Notes under the pieces: generated by a model | Databases searched by the model: none | The model's input: the letters and a program-made list of their open reading frames with translations, nothing else | What the model was told of the DNA's origin: nothing | Program-made: the position numbers and the translations under genes | In this document: positions 24,799-33,677 of the stretch, piece after piece | Layout of the letters: each line of letters opens with the position of its first letter | Numbering within the stretch: position 1 is the stretch's first letter | From: JACVRW01 sp036519295 | Lineage (GTDB): Bacteria; Actinomycetota; Thermoleophilia; Solirubrobacterales; Thermoleophilaceae | Direction: 5' to 3' | Length of the DNA: 64,000 nt | Assembly (NCBI GenBank): GCA_036519295.1 | Contig: DATDLN010000179.1 | Span: 30,326-94,325, forward strand

Positions 24799-25455
24799 AT
24801 GCCCGAGCCCTACATCGATCCCGCCTGCGCCGCATTGCTGGTGATCGACATGCAGAAGGGCTTCTGCGACCCCGAGAGCCAGATGGAGAAGGCCGGGATC
24901 GGCACGGAGAACCAGCGGGCGATCGTGCCGGACCTGCTCCGGCTGATCGAGCTCGCCCGCGAGCGCGGCATGCCAGTGCTCTTTTCGCAGCAGATCCACT
25001 ATCCGGAGGACGTGACCCGGCGGCGCCGCCGCATCCCCTCACACATCGACAAGCAGCATTGGGCGCCCTGCCTGCGCGGCACCTGGGAGGTCGACTTCGT
25101 CGACGAGGTGGCGGACGCGATCCGGCCGGAGGACCTGATCGTCGAGAAGCACCGGGCCTCGGTGTTCTTCGAGACCACGCTCGACACCAAGCTGCGGATG
25201 CTCGGCATCGAGCAGATCGTCATTTCCGGCTGCAACACCGACTTCTGCGTCGAGACCACGATCCGCGACGGCTACTACCGCGACATGGACGTGATCGTGG
25301 TGAGGGACTGCGTCGCCGGTCCCCGGCGGCGGTTCCACGAGGACACGCTCGCGAAGGTCGAGACCTACTTCGGCGCCGTCGTGACGCTCGACGAGCTGCC
25401 GTCGGTGATCATCCCCCGCGAACCGGCGCCGAAGGGCGCCCTGGCCGAGGCCTGA
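24799..25455 (+). CDS. Isochorismatase-family cysteine hydrolase
   Basis: A 218-residue amidase-type hydrolase with the full triad: Asp17 (VIDMQKG), Lys117 (VEKHR) and nucleophile Cys150 (NTDFCVETT). The family includes N-carbamoylsarcosine amidase, ureidoacrylate amidase and nicotinamidase. Cleavage of a carbamoyl group would fit right before HyuB/HyuA. It follows the regulator by 4 nt and has a fair ribosome site (GGGAGG). A plant-like nicotinamidase role is less likely given the context. Confidence 0.92.
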   Translation: MPEPYIDPACAALLVIDMQKGFCDPESQMEKAGIGTENQRAIVPDLLRLIELARERGMPVLFSQQIHYPEDVTRRRRRIPSHIDKQHWAPCLRGTWEVDFVDEVADAIRPEDLIVEKHRASVFFETTLDTKLRMLGIEQIVISGCNTDFCVETTIRDGYYRDMDVIVVRDCVAGPRRRFHEDTLAKVETYFGAVVTLDELPSVIIPREPAPKGALAEA

Positions 25456-25457
25456 CC

Positions 25458-27749
25458 ATGGCGGGTCGTGCGCGAGGGGCCGGGCTCGGCCCGGACCGGA
25501 GCGATGTCGGTCCCCGTGCCGGCATCGACCTGCGGCTCGATCCCGCGACTTTCGAGATCGTCCGCCACCGGCTCTGGTACATCAACGACGAGGGGGCGCT
25601 GACGATCGCCCGGCTGTCCGGTTCGCCCGTGGCCACCGAGGTGTTCGACATGAACGCGGGCCTCATGACCGGCGCGGGCCACCTCGTCTACATCGACAAC
25701 TTCATCTGCGCCCAGGCGACCACCCTCTCGCCCCTCGTCAAGAACCTGCTGGACGACTACGCGGACAACCCGGGCTTCGGCCCGGAGGACATCTTCCTCT
25801 GCAACGACCCGTACGTCTCCGTGTGCCACCAGAACTGCGTCGGGGTCGCGGGGCCGATCTTCTCCGAGGACGAGCTCGTGGCCTGGGCCGGGGCTTCGCT
25901 GCACGCGATCGACGTCGGCGGCCCGACCGCCGGCCAGGTTCAGGTCGATGCCGCCGACATCCACGGCGAGCAGCCCGTCATCGGCCCGGTCAAGGTGTTT
26001 GAGGGAGGGCGCTTCCGCAAGGACATCGAGAACACCTACCTGCGGAACTCGCGCCTCCCGGATCTGCTGGGGCTCGACCTGCGGGCGAAGGTGGCCGCGG
26101 TCCAGGTGATCCGGCGCCGCCTCCTCGAGGCGTTCGGCGAGTTCGGCCGCGAGACGGTGCTGGACGCGATGGAGGACGTAATCGACTACACGGAGGGGCG
26201 GCTGCGGGCGCGGCTCGCGGAGCTGCCGGACGGCACCTGGCGCCACCGCGGCTACATCGAGTTCGGCGACCGGATCTACGACTGCCACGTCACCCTGACG
26301 AAGCAGGGAAGCACGCTCCGCTTCGACTTCTCCGACTCGGCGGAGCAGGCGCCGGCGGTCATCAACTGCGCGTATCCGGGCCTCGTTGGCGGCGTGCTTG
26401 CGGCGGTGATGGTCTACCTGTGCTGGGACATCCCCTGGTCGCCGGCGGGCGTGCTGCGGGTGCTCGAGATCGAGTCACGCCCCGGAACGGTCGTCCACGC
26501 CGAGCATCCGGCGGGTGTCTCAAAGTCGACGACCACGTCGATCTGGGAGGTCAGGAACCTGGCGAGCATCACGGTCGGCAAGATGCTCGCCGCCAGCGAA
26601 CGCCACCGGGACCGCGCGATGGCCGGCTGGCAGGGGGTCAAGGCGCTCGAGGAGCTGTTCGGCCGCGACGCGAGCGGCGCGCGCTTCGGCGGCCCGATGC
26701 TCGACGGCATGGCCGGCGGCGGCGGCGCCATGCCCGTCCGTGACGGCATCGACACCGGAGGGCATACGAGCTCGCTCCGCGCCACGATCGCGGACGTCGA
26801 GAGCTACGAGCTCCGCTACCCGATCCTCTACCTCTACCGGCGCCAGACGCCGGATTCGGGCGGGCCGGGCATGTTCCGAGGCGGGGCCGGCATCAGCATG
26901 ATGTACACCGTTCACGGGGTGGAGGAGATCCCCACGAAGATCCTCCACACCTTCGGGATCGAGCAGCCCGAGTCGCCCGGCCTCTCCGGCGGCTACCCGT
27001 CGACCACGAACCAATTCGCGATCGTCCGCGACTCCGACGTGCTCGCGCGGCTGGCGTCGGGCGAGGTGCCCCAGGTGCTGGAGGAGCTCTCCGGCGAGGT
27101 CGAGGCACACGGCGCCTACTCGGTCACCTCCATGCGCCTCGGGGACGTCTACCGCGCGGTCTCGATGGGCGGCGGGGGCTACGGCGACCCGCTCGACCGC
27201 GATCCCCGCTTGGTGGCGGTCGACGTTGAGCGCCGGCTGGTGACGCGCGAGTGGGCGGAGCGGACGTGGGGCGTCGTTCTCGACGATGCGGCTCGGGTCG
27301 ACGAGACCGGCACCGCGACCCGCCGGGAGGAGCTGCGCGAGGCGCGGCGGCGGGCGGCCGGCGCCATCATGCCCAACGGCGGCGGCGAGCCGTGGGCGCC
27401 GCAGCGCGACGGCGTGCGCATGTCGGAGGCTTTGTTCGTCGACCTGCAGGATGGGCGAGCGGTCTACCGCTGTCGCTGCGGCCGCTCGCTCGGGCCCACC
27501 GAGATCCCCTACAAGCACCTCGCGGTGGAGGCGCGCTTCCCGGTGCAGCGGATCGGGCCGGAGGTGAATCCGCACCGCATCGGCGTGGCGCGCTTCGAGC
27601 TGCGGGAGTTCTACTGCCCCGGCTGCTTCACGCTGCTGGAGGTTGAGATCGCCCGCCCCGAGGACCCGGTCCTGGACGACACCCGGCTCGCGCCGGCGTG
27701 GATGGAATCGGTGCACGCGGGCCGGCACGCGCTGGTGAGCGGCCCATGA
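25458..27749 (+). CDS. hyuB: Hydantoinase B/oxoprolinase subunit fused to acetone-carboxylase-gamma-like domain
   Basis: A 763-residue protein. Residues about 25-560 are HyuB (FEIVRHRLWYINDEGA, ATTLSPLVKN, LCNDPYVSVCHQNC, HTSSLRATI). The last 100 residues are a zinc-ribbon-like domain with Cys672, Cys674 (YRCRCGRSLG), Cys720 and Cys723 (REFYCPGCFTLLEVE). That tail matches the pattern of the gamma subunit of acetone carboxylase, where it is a separate small protein. Plain N-methylhydantoinase and oxoprolinase lack it. So the enzyme may be an ATP-dependent carboxylase (acetone or acetophenone carboxylase type) rather than a hydantoinase. It pairs with HyuA, overlapping by 4 nt. Confidence 0.88.
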   Translation: MAGRARGAGLGPDRSDVGPRAGIDLRLDPATFEIVRHRLWYINDEGALTIARLSGSPVATEVFDMNAGLMTGAGHLVYIDNFICAQATTLSPLVKNLLDDYADNPGFGPEDIFLCNDPYVSVCHQNCVGVAGPIFSEDELVAWAGASLHAIDVGGPTAGQVQVDAADIHGEQPVIGPVKVFEGGRFRKDIENTYLRNSRLPDLLGLDLRAKVAAVQVIRRRLLEAFGEFGRETVLDAMEDVIDYTEGRLRARLAELPDGTWRHRGYIEFGDRIYDCHVTLTKQGSTLRFDFSDSAEQAPAVINCAYPGLVGGVLAAVMVYLCWDIPWSPAGVLRVLEIESRPGTVVHAEHPAGVSKSTTTSIWEVRNLASITVGKMLAASERHRDRAMAGWQGVKALEELFGRDASGARFGGPMLDGMAGGGGAMPVRDGIDTGGHTSSLRATIADVESYELRYPILYLYRRQTPDSGGPGMFRGGAGISMMYTVHGVEEIPTKILHTFGIEQPESPGLSGGYPSTTNQFAIVRDSDVLARLASGEVPQVLEELSGEVEAHGAYSVTSMRLGDVYRAVSMGGGGYGDPLDRDPRLVAVDVERRLVTREWAERTWGVVLDDAARVDETGTATRREELREARRRAAGAIMPNGGGEPWAPQRDGVRMSEALFVDLQDGRAVYRCRCGRSLGPTEIPYKHLAVEARFPVQRIGPEVNPHRIGVARFELREFYCPGCFTLLEVEIARPEDPVLDDTRLAPAWMESVHAGRHALVSGP

Positions 27750-29854
27750 GCTTCGTCGTCGCGGTCGACAGCGGAGGCACCTTCACCGACTGTGTCGTCG
27801 TGGACGACGAGGGGCGCCTCACGCGGGCGAAGTCCCCGTCCACGCCGCCCCGCTTCGAGGAGGGGGTCATGGGCGCCGTCGGCGAAGCGGCCGGCCGTCT
27901 CGGCCTCCCACTCGCGGAGCTGCTGGCCGACACCCGACTCTTCGCGCACGGCACGACGGTCGCCACGAACACCCTCATCACCCGCACGGGCGCGCGGACG
28001 GCGCTCCTCACGACCCGGGGGCACGAGGACGCCATCATCATCGGGCGCACGGTCCAGAAGGTCGCCGGCCTGTCGGAGGACGAGATCATCGACGTCGCGC
28101 GTCTCTCGAAGGCCGACCCGCTGGTGCCGCGGTCGAGCATCCACGGCGTAGACGAGCGGGTCGATCGGAACGGCTCGGTCGTCGCCCCGCTGAAGCTCGA
28201 GCGGCTCGATCCCCTGGAGGCGCGGCTGCGCGAGGAGGGCGTGGAGGCGATCGCGATCAGCTTCCTGTGGTCGTTTCTCAACCCCGACCACGAGCGGCAG
28301 CTCCGCGACTGGCTGAACGGGAACGGCGACGGCCGGCCCGACTGGTTCGTGACAGCGTCGAGCGACCTTGCGCCCGTGATCCGCGAGTACGAGCGCACCG
28401 CCACGACCGTGCTGAACGCCTACCTCACCCCCGGCGTGCGCGGCTACCTGAAGCGGATGGGGGACCGCCTCCGCGACGCGGGACACGGCGGCGCGATATC
28501 GGTAATGCACTCGGCGGGCGGCGTGTCGTCGCTCGACGAGGCGCGCGAGCGCGGCGTCACGCTGCTCTCGTCCGGACCTGCCGGGGGAATGCTCGGCGCG
28601 CGGGCGCTCGCCCGGCGCCTCGGGCTCGACCCGGTGATCGCCACCGACGTGGGCGGGACGAGCTTCGACGTCGGCACCATCGTGGACGGCGAGCCGGGGT
28701 ACGCCGAGGCGCCGGTGTTCGCGAAGTACCCGGTCGCCGTGCCGATCATCGACGTGACCTCGATCGGCGCCGGCGGCGGCAGCATCGCCTGGATCGAGCC
28801 GGAGTCGGGGGTGCTGAAGGTCGGTCCGCAGAGCGCCGGAGCATCGCCGGGCCCGGCCTGCTACGGCGCCGGCGGGACGGAGCCGACCGTCACCGACGCC
28901 AACGTCGTACTCGGCGGCATCGATCCCGGCCACTTTCTCGGGGGGCGGATGCGCCTCGACCGCGACGCCGCGGTCGAGGCCATCCGCGGCCGGGTCGGCG
29001 AGCCCCTGGGCCTCCGGCCGGAGGAGGCCGCCGCCCGAATCCTCGAGATCGTCAACTCGCAGATGGCCGACCTGATCCGAAGGATCACCGTCAAGCGCGG
29101 CCTCGATCCGGCGGGCTTCACGGTGTTCGCGTACGGCGGGGCGGCCGGCCTCCACGCGGGCGCCTACGCGGGGAAGCTCGGCTGCCGGCACGTGGTGGTA
29201 CCGCGGGCGGCGGCGGTCTTCTCGGCGCTCGGAATCGGCTCGAGTGACGTGAAGCGGGTGGCCATGGCCTCCGACCCATCGCGCGCACCCTTCGACCTGG
29301 CGCGCTGGCGCGACCGCTTCCAGGCGCTCGAGGAGTCGCTCGGGCGCGAGCTCGATCGAGAGAAGCTCCCCACGGGCGACCTCGCGCTGCGGCGCTTCGT
29401 CGAGCTCCAGTTCCGCGGTCAGGTGCACACCGTGCGCGTCCCCGTCGAGGACGCCGACCTCGCTCGCGGCGACGGCGGAGAGGCGGTCATCGAGCGCTTC
29501 AGCGAGCTGTACGAGGCGAAGTACGGCCGCGGCTCGGCCTATCGCCAGGCTGGGGTGGAGGCGATGACCTTCGTTGTCGAGGGCGTGGCGGGCCTGCCGC
29601 TCCCGGAGCCCGAGGCTCTGCCGGACGACGACGTCGACCCGCGAGGCGCGGAGACCGGCGAGCGTACCCTCCACCTCGAGGCCGGCGCGGCGCCGGTTCA
29701 GGCGCGCGTGTACGCCGCCGAGCGGCTCCGCCCCGGTAACCAGCTGACCGGCCCGGCGCTGGTGGAGGCCGAGGACACCACGGTGCTGGTCCATCCCGGC
29801 CGGCGCCTGTGGGTCGACGGCTTTCTCAACCTTCGGATCGAGGTCGGGGGCTGA
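27746..29854 (+). CDS. hyuA: Hydantoinase/oxoprolinase A subunit (ATPase)
   Basis: A 702-residue subunit of the actin-like ATPase fold: VAVDSGGTFTDCVVV (phosphate 1), AHGTTVATNTLI, LSSGPAGGMLGA, ATDVGGTSFDVGTI (phosphate 2) and IGAGGGSIAWIEP. Together with HyuB it forms the ATP-dependent enzyme that activates a carbonyl of a cyclic imide, or an enol/bicarbonate pair in the carboxylases, by phosphorylation. The ATG overlaps hyuB. The LLM oxidoreductase starts 5 nt after the stop. Confidence 0.93.
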   Translation: MSFVVAVDSGGTFTDCVVVDDEGRLTRAKSPSTPPRFEEGVMGAVGEAAGRLGLPLAELLADTRLFAHGTTVATNTLITRTGARTALLTTRGHEDAIIIGRTVQKVAGLSEDEIIDVARLSKADPLVPRSSIHGVDERVDRNGSVVAPLKLERLDPLEARLREEGVEAIAISFLWSFLNPDHERQLRDWLNGNGDGRPDWFVTASSDLAPVIREYERTATTVLNAYLTPGVRGYLKRMGDRLRDAGHGGAISVMHSAGGVSSLDEARERGVTLLSSGPAGGMLGARALARRLGLDPVIATDVGGTSFDVGTIVDGEPGYAEAPVFAKYPVAVPIIDVTSIGAGGGSIAWIEPESGVLKVGPQSAGASPGPACYGAGGTEPTVTDANVVLGGIDPGHFLGGRMRLDRDAAVEAIRGRVGEPLGLRPEEAAARILEIVNSQMADLIRRITVKRGLDPAGFTVFAYGGAAGLHAGAYAGKLGCRHVVVPRAAAVFSALGIGSSDVKRVAMASDPSRAPFDLARWRDRFQALEESLGRELDREKLPTGDLALRRFVELQFRGQVHTVRVPVEDADLARGDGGEAVIERFSELYEAKYGRGSAYRQAGVEAMTFVVEGVAGLPLPEPEALPDDDVDPRGAETGERTLHLEAGAAPVQARVYAAERLRPGNQLTGPALVEAEDTTVLVHPGRRLWVDGFLNLRIEVGG

Positions 29855-29859
29855 ACTCG

Positions 29860-30894
29860 ATGGCCGAGGTGGAATACGGCGTCGGGCTGCCTCCCTCGGG
29901 CCCGGTGGCCGACCTCGTTGCACTCGCCGAGGAGGTCGAGCGCCTCGGCTACCGCTACCTATGGGTGAACGACGAGCGCCTCGAGCGGGACGCGTTCACG
30001 GTCTTGGCCGCGATGGCGCAGCGGACCGAGCGGATCCGCCTCGGCCCGGGGGTGACGAACCCCTACAGCCGCCATCCGGCGCTCATAGCGACCGCGACGG
30101 CGACGCTCGACGAGCTCTCTGGCGGGCGCGCGGTGCTCGGCCTGGGAGCCGGCGGTACGAACCATCGGGCGCTCGGCATCGAGCGCAGGGCCCCGGCCCG
30201 CGCGCTGCGCGACGGCGTGGAGCTGATCCGGGCCCTTTGGGCCGGCGCGACGACGACGGTCGAGGGCGACGTCGTGCGGGCGCGCGAGGCCAAGCTCGAC
30301 TTCACCGCACCGCGGCAGCGGATCCCGATCTACATAGGCGGGCGCGGCCCGCGCGTGCTCGAGCTGGCGGGTGAGGTCGCGGACGGCGTGATCGTCGGCA
30401 ACGTTGCGACCGGCGAGGGATGGACCTACGCGTTTGACCGCGTGGCCGCCGGCGCCGCGCGTGCCGGAAGGGACGTCGGCGAAGTACGCCTTACGGCATG
30501 GCTCTACGTTTGCGTGGCCGACGACGAGGACGAGGCGCTCGACGCGATCAGGCCGATGGCGGCGACCTCGCTCGTCACGAGCCGCCCGGTGCTGGGCGAG
30601 CTCGGCATCGAGATGCCGGACGACTTCCGGGCCCGGATGGAGGCGTGCGGCTGGAGCCTGGACCAAGAGGTCGTGGCCGAGGCGGGCGCCGCGCTGCCGG
30701 CGGAGCTCGTCCACCGGTTCGGAATCGCCGGCACCCCAGACTCTTGTCGCGCCCGGCTGGAGCGGCTTCTGGAGGCATTCCCCCAGATCTCGCAGGTGGC
30801 GATAGTGCCCTTCGCTCCTCGTGGGGGCGCGGTCCTGGCCACCCTGAGGCGCTTCATCGACGAGGTGGCACTGGAGCCGGTGGCGTGGAGCTGA
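29860..30894 (+). CDS. LLM-class flavin/F420-dependent oxidoreductase
   Basis: A 344-residue bacterial-luciferase-like TIM barrel, closest in style to F420-dependent methylene-tetrahydromethanopterin reductase: YGVGLPPSGPVADLV, RIRLGPGVTNPYSRHP, GRAVLGLGAGGTN and IPIYIGGRGPRVLELAGEVADG. Cofactor (F420 or FMN) is not certain. ATG 29860 was preferred over an upstream start because the first strand begins six residues later. It may reduce or oxygenate a ring carbon in the pathway. Its end overlaps the ABC ATPase start by 10 nt. Confidence 0.9.
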   Translation: MAEVEYGVGLPPSGPVADLVALAEEVERLGYRYLWVNDERLERDAFTVLAAMAQRTERIRLGPGVTNPYSRHPALIATATATLDELSGGRAVLGLGAGGTNHRALGIERRAPARALRDGVELIRALWAGATTTVEGDVVRAREAKLDFTAPRQRIPIYIGGRGPRVLELAGEVADGVIVGNVATGEGWTYAFDRVAAGAARAGRDVGEVRLTAWLYVCVADDEDEALDAIRPMAATSLVTSRPVLGELGIEMPDDFRARMEACGWSLDQEVVAEAGAALPAELVHRFGIAGTPDSCRARLERLLEAFPQISQVAIVPFAPRGGAVLATLRRFIDEVALEPVAWS

Positions 30895-32462
30895 GCGTGT
30901 CCATGAAGGCGATCGTGAAGCGCTTCGGCCGGGTACAAGCGCTCGCCGGAGTCGACTTCGACCTCCGTCCGGGCGAGATCCACGCGCTGCTCGGGGAGAA
31001 CGGCGCCGGCAAGACGACGCTCATGAACACGCTCTACGGCATGCTCCCGCCCGACGAGGGAACGATCGCGATCGGCGGGCGCGAGATGCAGTTCCGCAGC
31101 CCGCAGGACGCCATCGCGGAGGGCGTGGGGATGGTCCACCAGCACTTCATGCTGGTGCCGACCCTGACCGTGGCCGAGAACGCCGTGCTCGGCGAGCGGG
31201 GCGGCCCGCTGTTGCGCAAGCGAGACCTCGCCGCGGTCTCCGAGCGCCTCGCAGAGCTCGCCGCCCGCTACGGCCTCGACCTCGATCCCGGAGCGCGGGT
31301 GTGGCAGCTGTCGGTGGGCGAGCAGCAGCGCGTAGAGGTCCTGCGGGCGCTCTACAAGGGGGCGCGCATCCTGATCCTGGACGAGCCGACCGCCACCCTC
31401 ACGCCGCTCGAGACGGAGCGGCTGTTTCCGAAGCTGCGGACGCTGGCGGCCGAGGGCGCCTCGATCGTCTTCATCACTCACCACCTCGAGGACGTCATCT
31501 CGTGGGCGGATCGGATCACCGTGCTGCGGCGCGGAGAGCGCGTGGGAACCTTGCGGCCCTCGGAGAGCTCGGCGGGGGAGCTGGCGCGGATGATGGTGGG
31601 ACGGGACGTGCGTCTCATGCAGGTCGTGGCCGGCGAGCGCTCGGTGTCGGGGACCAAGGAGGCGCCGCGGGAAGCGCCCGTGCTGAGCATCGAGGGCATC
31701 AACGCCGACGGCGACAGAGGCACGCCCGCGCTCCGGGACGTCAGCTTCTCGGTCGCGCCCGGCGAGATCCTGGCTATCGCCGGAGTCGAGGGGAACGGCC
31801 AGCCCGAGCTGGAGGAGGTGCTGTTCGGACTGCGGGCCCCCGAGAGCGGCAGGGTGAGCCTGGACGGGTCGGATGTCACCGGGACGGATCCGGCCGACCG
31901 GTTGCGGCTGGGCCTCGGGCTCGTTCCTTCGAACCGCTACCGGCGGGGCGTGATCCGCGAGCTGACGGTGGCGGAGAACCTCGTTCTCGACCGCGTCGGC
32001 GAGCCCCCGTTCGGCTCCGAGCTGCGCATGAACCGCCGGGAGATGGCGAAGCAGGCGGAGGAGCTGATCCGGCGCTTCTCGATCCAGGTGTCGGGGCCCG
32101 ACCAGCTCGCCGGCACCCTGTCGGGCGGCAACGCCCAGCGCCTCGTGCTGGCCCGCGTTCTCAGCCGCGAGCTGCGCTGCCTCGTGGCCGCCCAGCCCAC
32201 TCGCGGCCTGGACGTGGGGGCGATCGAGTTCGTCTGGGAGCAGCTCGCCGCCGCCCGTGACCGGGGGCTCGCGATCGTGCTGCTCTCCACCGACCTCGAC
32301 GAGGTCCTGAGCATGGCGGACCGCTGCTGCGTCATCTACCGCGGCCGGCTGGTGGCCCACTGGACGCGCGAGGAGCTCGATCGCGAGCGCGTGGGCCTCG
32401 CGATGGGCGGCGCCAAGGAACCCGCGGTGGCCGCGCCGGCGGTCGCCTCCCGGGAGATCTAG
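30885..32462 (+). CDS. Nucleoside/BMP-type ABC importer, tandem ATPase
   Basis: A 525-residue double ABC ATPase of the RbsA/NupO (YufO) type. Domain 1 has GENGAGKTT, LSVGEQQRVEV and LILDEPTATL. Domain 2 has the degenerate Walker A GVEGNGQPEL, LSGGNAQRLVLAR and QPTRGLD, which is normal for this family. The GTG at 30885 puts seven residues before KAIVKRFG, as in relatives; GTG 30897 or ATG 30903 are alternatives. With the two permeases and the BMP lipoprotein that follow it makes a complete importer for purine nucleosides or bases. Confidence 0.93.
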   Translation: MELSVSMKAIVKRFGRVQALAGVDFDLRPGEIHALLGENGAGKTTLMNTLYGMLPPDEGTIAIGGREMQFRSPQDAIAEGVGMVHQHFMLVPTLTVAENAVLGERGGPLLRKRDLAAVSERLAELAARYGLDLDPGARVWQLSVGEQQRVEVLRALYKGARILILDEPTATLTPLETERLFPKLRTLAAEGASIVFITHHLEDVISWADRITVLRRGERVGTLRPSESSAGELARMMVGRDVRLMQVVAGERSVSGTKEAPREAPVLSIEGINADGDRGTPALRDVSFSVAPGEILAIAGVEGNGQPELEEVLFGLRAPESGRVSLDGSDVTGTDPADRLRLGLGLVPSNRYRRGVIRELTVAENLVLDRVGEPPFGSELRMNRREMAKQAEELIRRFSIQVSGPDQLAGTLSGGNAQRLVLARVLSRELRCLVAAQPTRGLDVGAIEFVWEQLAAARDRGLAIVLLSTDLDEVLSMADRCCVIYRGRLVAHWTREELDRERVGLAMGGAKEPAVAAPAVASREI

Positions 32463-32464
32463 CC

Positions 32465-33520
32465 ATGTCTGTGAGCCAGGCCACGGCCCGCCTCATCGCC
32501 CCGCCGCGTCTGAGCCGGCGGCTCAGGGCGATCCTCGCCTCCGCGGGCGCCGTGCTCCTGTCGCTGGTGGTCGGCGGCCTGCTCATTGTGATCGCGGGCG
32601 GAGATCCTCTGTCCGCCTACCGCTCCCTGCTCGATGGGGCTCTCGGCACTCCGTACGGGATCGGCCAGGTGCTGGTGCTGGCCATCCCCCTGGTGATCAT
32701 CGGCCTCGGGCTGGCGCTCGCGTTCCGCGGGCGCGTCTACAACATCGGCGCCGAGGGCCAGCTGTTCATGGGGGCGCTCGCGAGCGGCGTGGTGGCGATC
32801 CTGCTGCCCGTCGGGTTCGGTCCCCTCCTGATCGGCCTCGCCATCCTCGCCGGAGTCGTCGCCGGGGCGGGCTGGGGCGCGATAGTCGGCCTGCTGAGGG
32901 CCCACTGGGGCGTGAACGAGGTCATCACCTCGCTGCTCCTCAACTTCGTCGCGATCCTGATCTTCACCTACGTCGTGCGGCGCCCCCTGCGCGCGCCCGG
33001 ATCCCCCGACTTGCAGGGCCGCGCGATCCAGCCCGAGGCGGCCCTTCCCGCCCTTCCCGACCTTGCCGTTCACATCGGCCTGTTCCTCGCCCTGGCGCTC
33101 GTTCCGCTTGCCGCATACGTCATGGCCCGCACGCCGTTCGGCTTCCGGGTGCGAATGCTGGGGTTCAACGCGGAGGCGGCCCGCACCGCGGGCGTCCGAT
33201 CGGGCAGGATGGTGGTCGGCCTGATGCTCATCTCGGGGGGCCTCGCGGGGCTCGCCGGCGCCCTGCAGATACTCGGCGTGGCCGAGCGGCTCGACCCCGG
33301 GATCTCGCAGGGCTACGGCTTCACCGCCATCGTCGTAGCCCTTCTCGGTCGGCTGAACGCCGTGGGCGTCCTGCTCGCGGCGCTGTTCATCGCCCTGCTC
33401 CAGAGCGGCGGCCAGGCCATGAGCGTGATCGAGGGCGTGCCCTACGCGATCGTGCTCGCGATTCCCGGCGTCTTCGTCGTGTTCCTGCTCATCGCCGACC
33501 GATTGGCGCGGAGTTACTAG
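32465..33520 (+). CDS. Nucleoside/BMP-type ABC permease 1
   Basis: A 351-residue inner-membrane protein of the BPD_transp_2 family (NupP/YufP-like). Typical pieces are AFRGRVYNIGAEGQLFMGAL and HWGVNEVITSLLLNF, plus FGFRVRMLGFNAEAARTAG, the ATPase-contact loop. About eight to ten hydrophobic segments. It begins 2 nt after the ATPase stop. A 157-bp spacer that contains a palindromic repeat separates it from permease 2, which is unusual since these permease pairs normally overlap. Confidence 0.93.
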   Translation: MSVSQATARLIAPPRLSRRLRAILASAGAVLLSLVVGGLLIVIAGGDPLSAYRSLLDGALGTPYGIGQVLVLAIPLVIIGLGLALAFRGRVYNIGAEGQLFMGALASGVVAILLPVGFGPLLIGLAILAGVVAGAGWGAIVGLLRAHWGVNEVITSLLLNFVAILIFTYVVRRPLRAPGSPDLQGRAIQPEAALPALPDLAVHIGLFLALALVPLAAYVMARTPFGFRVRMLGFNAEAARTAGVRSGRMVVGLMLISGGLAGLAGALQILGVAERLDPGISQGYGFTAIVVALLGRLNAVGVLLAALFIALLQSGGQAMSVIEGVPYAIVLAIPGVFVVFLLIADRLARSY

Positions 33521-33555
33521 TGGCACCTCCGGCAACTCCGCACCCGCTTCGGATG

Positions 33556-33630
33556 GCCGCCATGCTGCGTCCTCGGTCGGGGCAATGCCACTTCTGGCAT
33601 TGCACCCTCCCTGCGTCCTTGCCTGGCGGC
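33556..33630. repeat. Palindromic intergenic repeat, copy 1
   Basis: Between the two permease genes lies CGTCCTCGGTCG (33568-33579), a perfect 9-bp hairpin GCAATGCCA/TGGCATTGC (33582-33603), then CTCCCTGCGTCCTTG (33607-33621). Outer arms GCCGCCA and TGGCGGC (33556-33562, 33624-33630) close a bigger structure. The second copy at 39102 shares both flanking motifs but has a different core palindrome. It resembles REP-type dispersed elements. Confidence 0.6.
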
Positions 33631-33677
33631 CCCCGGAGCTCGCCGAACCGGGCACGGACTCACCGGAGGCACCACTG

